Shown: positions 7,216-8,123 of the stretch, one piece after another
Layout of the letters: every line of letters starts with the position of its first letter
Numbering within the stretch: the first letter of the stretch is position 1
Origin: JBFHES01 sp041584015
GTDB taxonomy: Bacteria > Bacteroidota > Bacteroidia > Bacteroidales > M50B96
Length of the DNA: 8,123 nt
Assembly (NCBI GenBank): GCA_041584015.1
Contig: JBFHES010000210.1
Location: 1-8,123, forward strand
Direction: 5' to 3'
The notes under the pieces: model-generated
Told to the model about the DNA's origin: nothing
The model's database searches: none
Seen by the model: the letters and a program-made list of their open reading frames with translations, nothing else
Made by a program: the position numbers and the translations under genes

Positions 7216-7338
7216 TTCGAAAACGAAGACACTCTTCATTATCAAAGGTCATCCTTAATCGACCTATAATAACCACATTGTAAACATGTTACAACAAGAG
7301 ATTTCTCCATTAAAATAATTCATCTAGTCGTTTTCGAA
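7216..7338. repeat. Spaced 11-bp inverted repeat, TTCGAAAACGA
   Basis: TTCGAAAACGA at 7216-7226 (+) recurs exactly as its reverse complement TCGTTTTCGAA at 7328-7338, with 101 nt between. A shorter relative, TCGAAAAC, occurs at 7433-7440 on the + strand, 26 nt before the ATG at 7466. These may be regulator half-sites or the arms of a long-range RNA fold. Chance is also possible in AT-rich DNA. Confidence 0.35.
7278..7294. promoter_or_regulatory. Candidate operator palindrome TTGTAA-N5-TTACAA
   Basis: TTGTAA (7278-7283) and TTACAA (7289-7294) are perfect reverse complements around a 5-bp centre (ACATG). The 17-bp dyad has the size of a dimeric-regulator site and lies about 170 nt upstream of the secreted-protein gene, a plausible enhancer distance. 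No specific regulator can be assigned. Confidence 0.3.
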
Positions 7339-7465
7339 GTATTGTGCGAAACACTTACATCGCAACAAACAACATAACATCCTAACTTTCTACCACTTAC
7401 AACTTGCGGCACACCCATTGATTAAGGCCTTCTCGAAAACTTATTTAAACTTTAATCTTATCATT

Positions 7466-8071
7466 ATGAAAACTTTAAAAACTTTATCCGCAATTATCAC
7501 AGTAGCTTTATTAAGCGTAATTTCTTTAAACTCTAATGCTCAGGTAACCGACGCAGCAAACGTAACACTTACCGCTAACCTACAAACCTCATTGTCGTTA
7601 ACACTTGGTTCAACCGCTGTTACATTTACCTTCGACGAAGTTGATGAATACAAGAATGGTATTGGTGATGACCTTTCAATTAAGCACAGTGTTGAAGTTA
7701 ATTCAACTGCTAATTGGAAAATTGATTTAAAAGCAAACGGTGATCTACTTCATTCAAACAACACCAACACTCTTGATTTAGCTCAGGTAGGTATCCATGC
7801 CTCAAACGAAGGTAATTGGGGGGCAACAAGAACTACAAACAATTCTGGAGAAGCAACTCCAATTGCATTGTCATTAGCTGATCAAACAATCCTAACCAAC
7901 GGAGCAAACACACTTACCAACGCAGGTGATAGCGACGACAATGATTTCTTTTTCTACTATGAAATGGGAACAATGGAAGGCGCAATGCACGGAACAAGCA
8001 TGTTAGAAGAAAACTACAAAAGAGGTACTTACCAAACAACAATTGTTTACACTCTTTCTGAGATTTTATAA
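7466..8071 (+). CDS. Secreted beta-rich protein (DUF4402/WxL-like fold suspected), function unknown
   Basis: From ATG 7466 the product has 201 residues. It opens with a Sec signal peptide: MKTLK, a hydrophobic core to about residue 21, and cleavage likely after A25 in NSNA-Q. The frame extends upstream to a TTG at 7418, but that would bury the signal peptide behind 16 extra residues, so ATG is chosen. The mature part (about 175 residues) is acidic, has no cysteine, is rich in Thr/Asn, and alternates in a beta-strand fashion: NVTLTANLQTSLSLTLG, SVEVNSTANWKIDLKANG, FFFYYEMG, and a last strand RGTYQTTIVYTLSEIL. The last strand resembles the G-T-Y-x-x-T ending of immunoglobulin-like fimbrial/DUF4402 and WxL-like domains. 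It is probably exported to the periplasm or surface as a structural or adhesive protein. No type IX secretion C-terminal domain or lipobox is visible. An intrinsic terminator follows. Confidence 0.75.
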   Translation: MKTLKTLSAIITVALLSVISLNSNAQVTDAANVTLTANLQTSLSLTLGSTAVTFTFDEVDEYKNGIGDDLSIKHSVEVNSTANWKIDLKANGDLLHSNNTNTLDLAQVGIHASNEGNWGATRTTNNSGEATPIALSLADQTILTNGANTLTNAGDSDDNDFFFYYEMGTMEGAMHGTSMLEENYKRGTYQTTIVYTLSEIL

Positions 8072-8096
8072 GCAGACCCACACATATTTTTAAAAG

Positions 8097-8121
8097 AGGC
8101 GGCCACATGGTCGCCTTTTTT
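8097..8121 (+). terminator. Intrinsic terminator after the secreted-protein gene
   Basis: An 8-bp stem (AGGCGGCC at 8097-8104 and GGTCGCCT at 8109-8116, one G-T wobble) encloses an ACAT loop and is followed by a T run to 8121. It lies about 25 nt after the stop codon at 8071, a placement like that of the terminator at 101-127. Confidence 0.85.
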
Positions 8122-8123
8122 GC

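Larger units (their letters stand above)
7128..7465. other. 338-nt non-coding region between the response regulator and the secreted-protein gene
   Basis: No credible gene lies here; the only ATG frame noted (ATG at 7287) is 9 codons long. The start has a T-rich tract (about 7158-7170) without a convincing hairpin, so termination of the regulator gene is not demonstrated. The middle holds a palindrome (7278-7294) and an 11-bp inverted repeat (7216-7226 / 7328-7338). No exact TAnnTTTG promoter is present; the nearest is TAACTTTC at 7383-7390, one base off, which would give a leader of about 70 nt. No GG-N10-GC sigma-54 promoter was found. The length suggests upstream regulation or a long 5' leader. 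Confidence 0.6.

Noticed and set aside
7418..7465. Upstream TTG start for the last secreted protein
   Set aside because: It would add 16 residues before a well-formed signal peptide that begins at ATG 7466.
7914..8108. Minus-strand frame at the right edge
   Set aside because: It runs through the terminator and antisense to the secreted-protein gene, with no supporting signals.

Overview
The window looks like a piece of an AT-rich Bacteroidota chromosome, probably class Bacteroidia. The order and genus cannot be fixed from the sequence alone. The evidence is: several TAnnTTTG promoter -7 elements and no convincing Shine-Dalgarno sequences; a MutS2 whose N-terminus matches the Bacteroidota pattern (M-IYPxNFExKIGF); and secreted beta-sandwich proteins of the kind common in this phylum. 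Nothing points to a mobile element: there is no transposase, integrase, phage gene, CRISPR array, tRNA or rRNA.

Layout from left to right. (1) The last 22 codons of a DUF4402-like secreted protein, followed by a strong intrinsic terminator. (2) A zinc-free MDR/quinone-oxidoreductase-like dehydrogenase (204-1148, +) with its own promoter. (3) A 40-residue membrane ORF (1314-1436, +) resembling the N-terminal segment of polyprenyl-phosphate sugar transferases but stopping where the catalytic domain should begin. (4) mutS2 (4006-1517, -), complete, with a GC-rich hairpin overlapping its stop codon. Its start is most likely a GTG at 4006, because a TAnnTTTG promoter element lies inside the longer reading frame. 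(5) Divergent from mutS2, a 480-residue membrane protein (4181-5623, +). It has a DUF4405-like three-helix N-terminus and a long tail of degenerate helical repeats. (6) An NtrC-type sigma-54-dependent response regulator (5766-7127, +) with no adjacent histidine kinase. (7) A 338-nt non-coding stretch with a palindrome and a spaced inverted repeat. (8) A secreted beta-rich protein (7466-8071, +), closed by a second intrinsic terminator at the window edge.

The genes do not form one obvious pathway. Each has its own upstream region, and terminators isolate both ends, so this is mostly a row of single-gene units. MutS2 is a housekeeping protein acting on DNA and/or collided ribosomes. The response regulator is the only regulator present, but I found no GG-N10-GC (-24/-12) promoter in the window, so its targets are probably elsewhere. 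The least explained items are the repeat-tailed membrane protein, the sugar-transferase-like mini-ORF and the long leader before the last gene. I do not see a clearly new multi-gene system.
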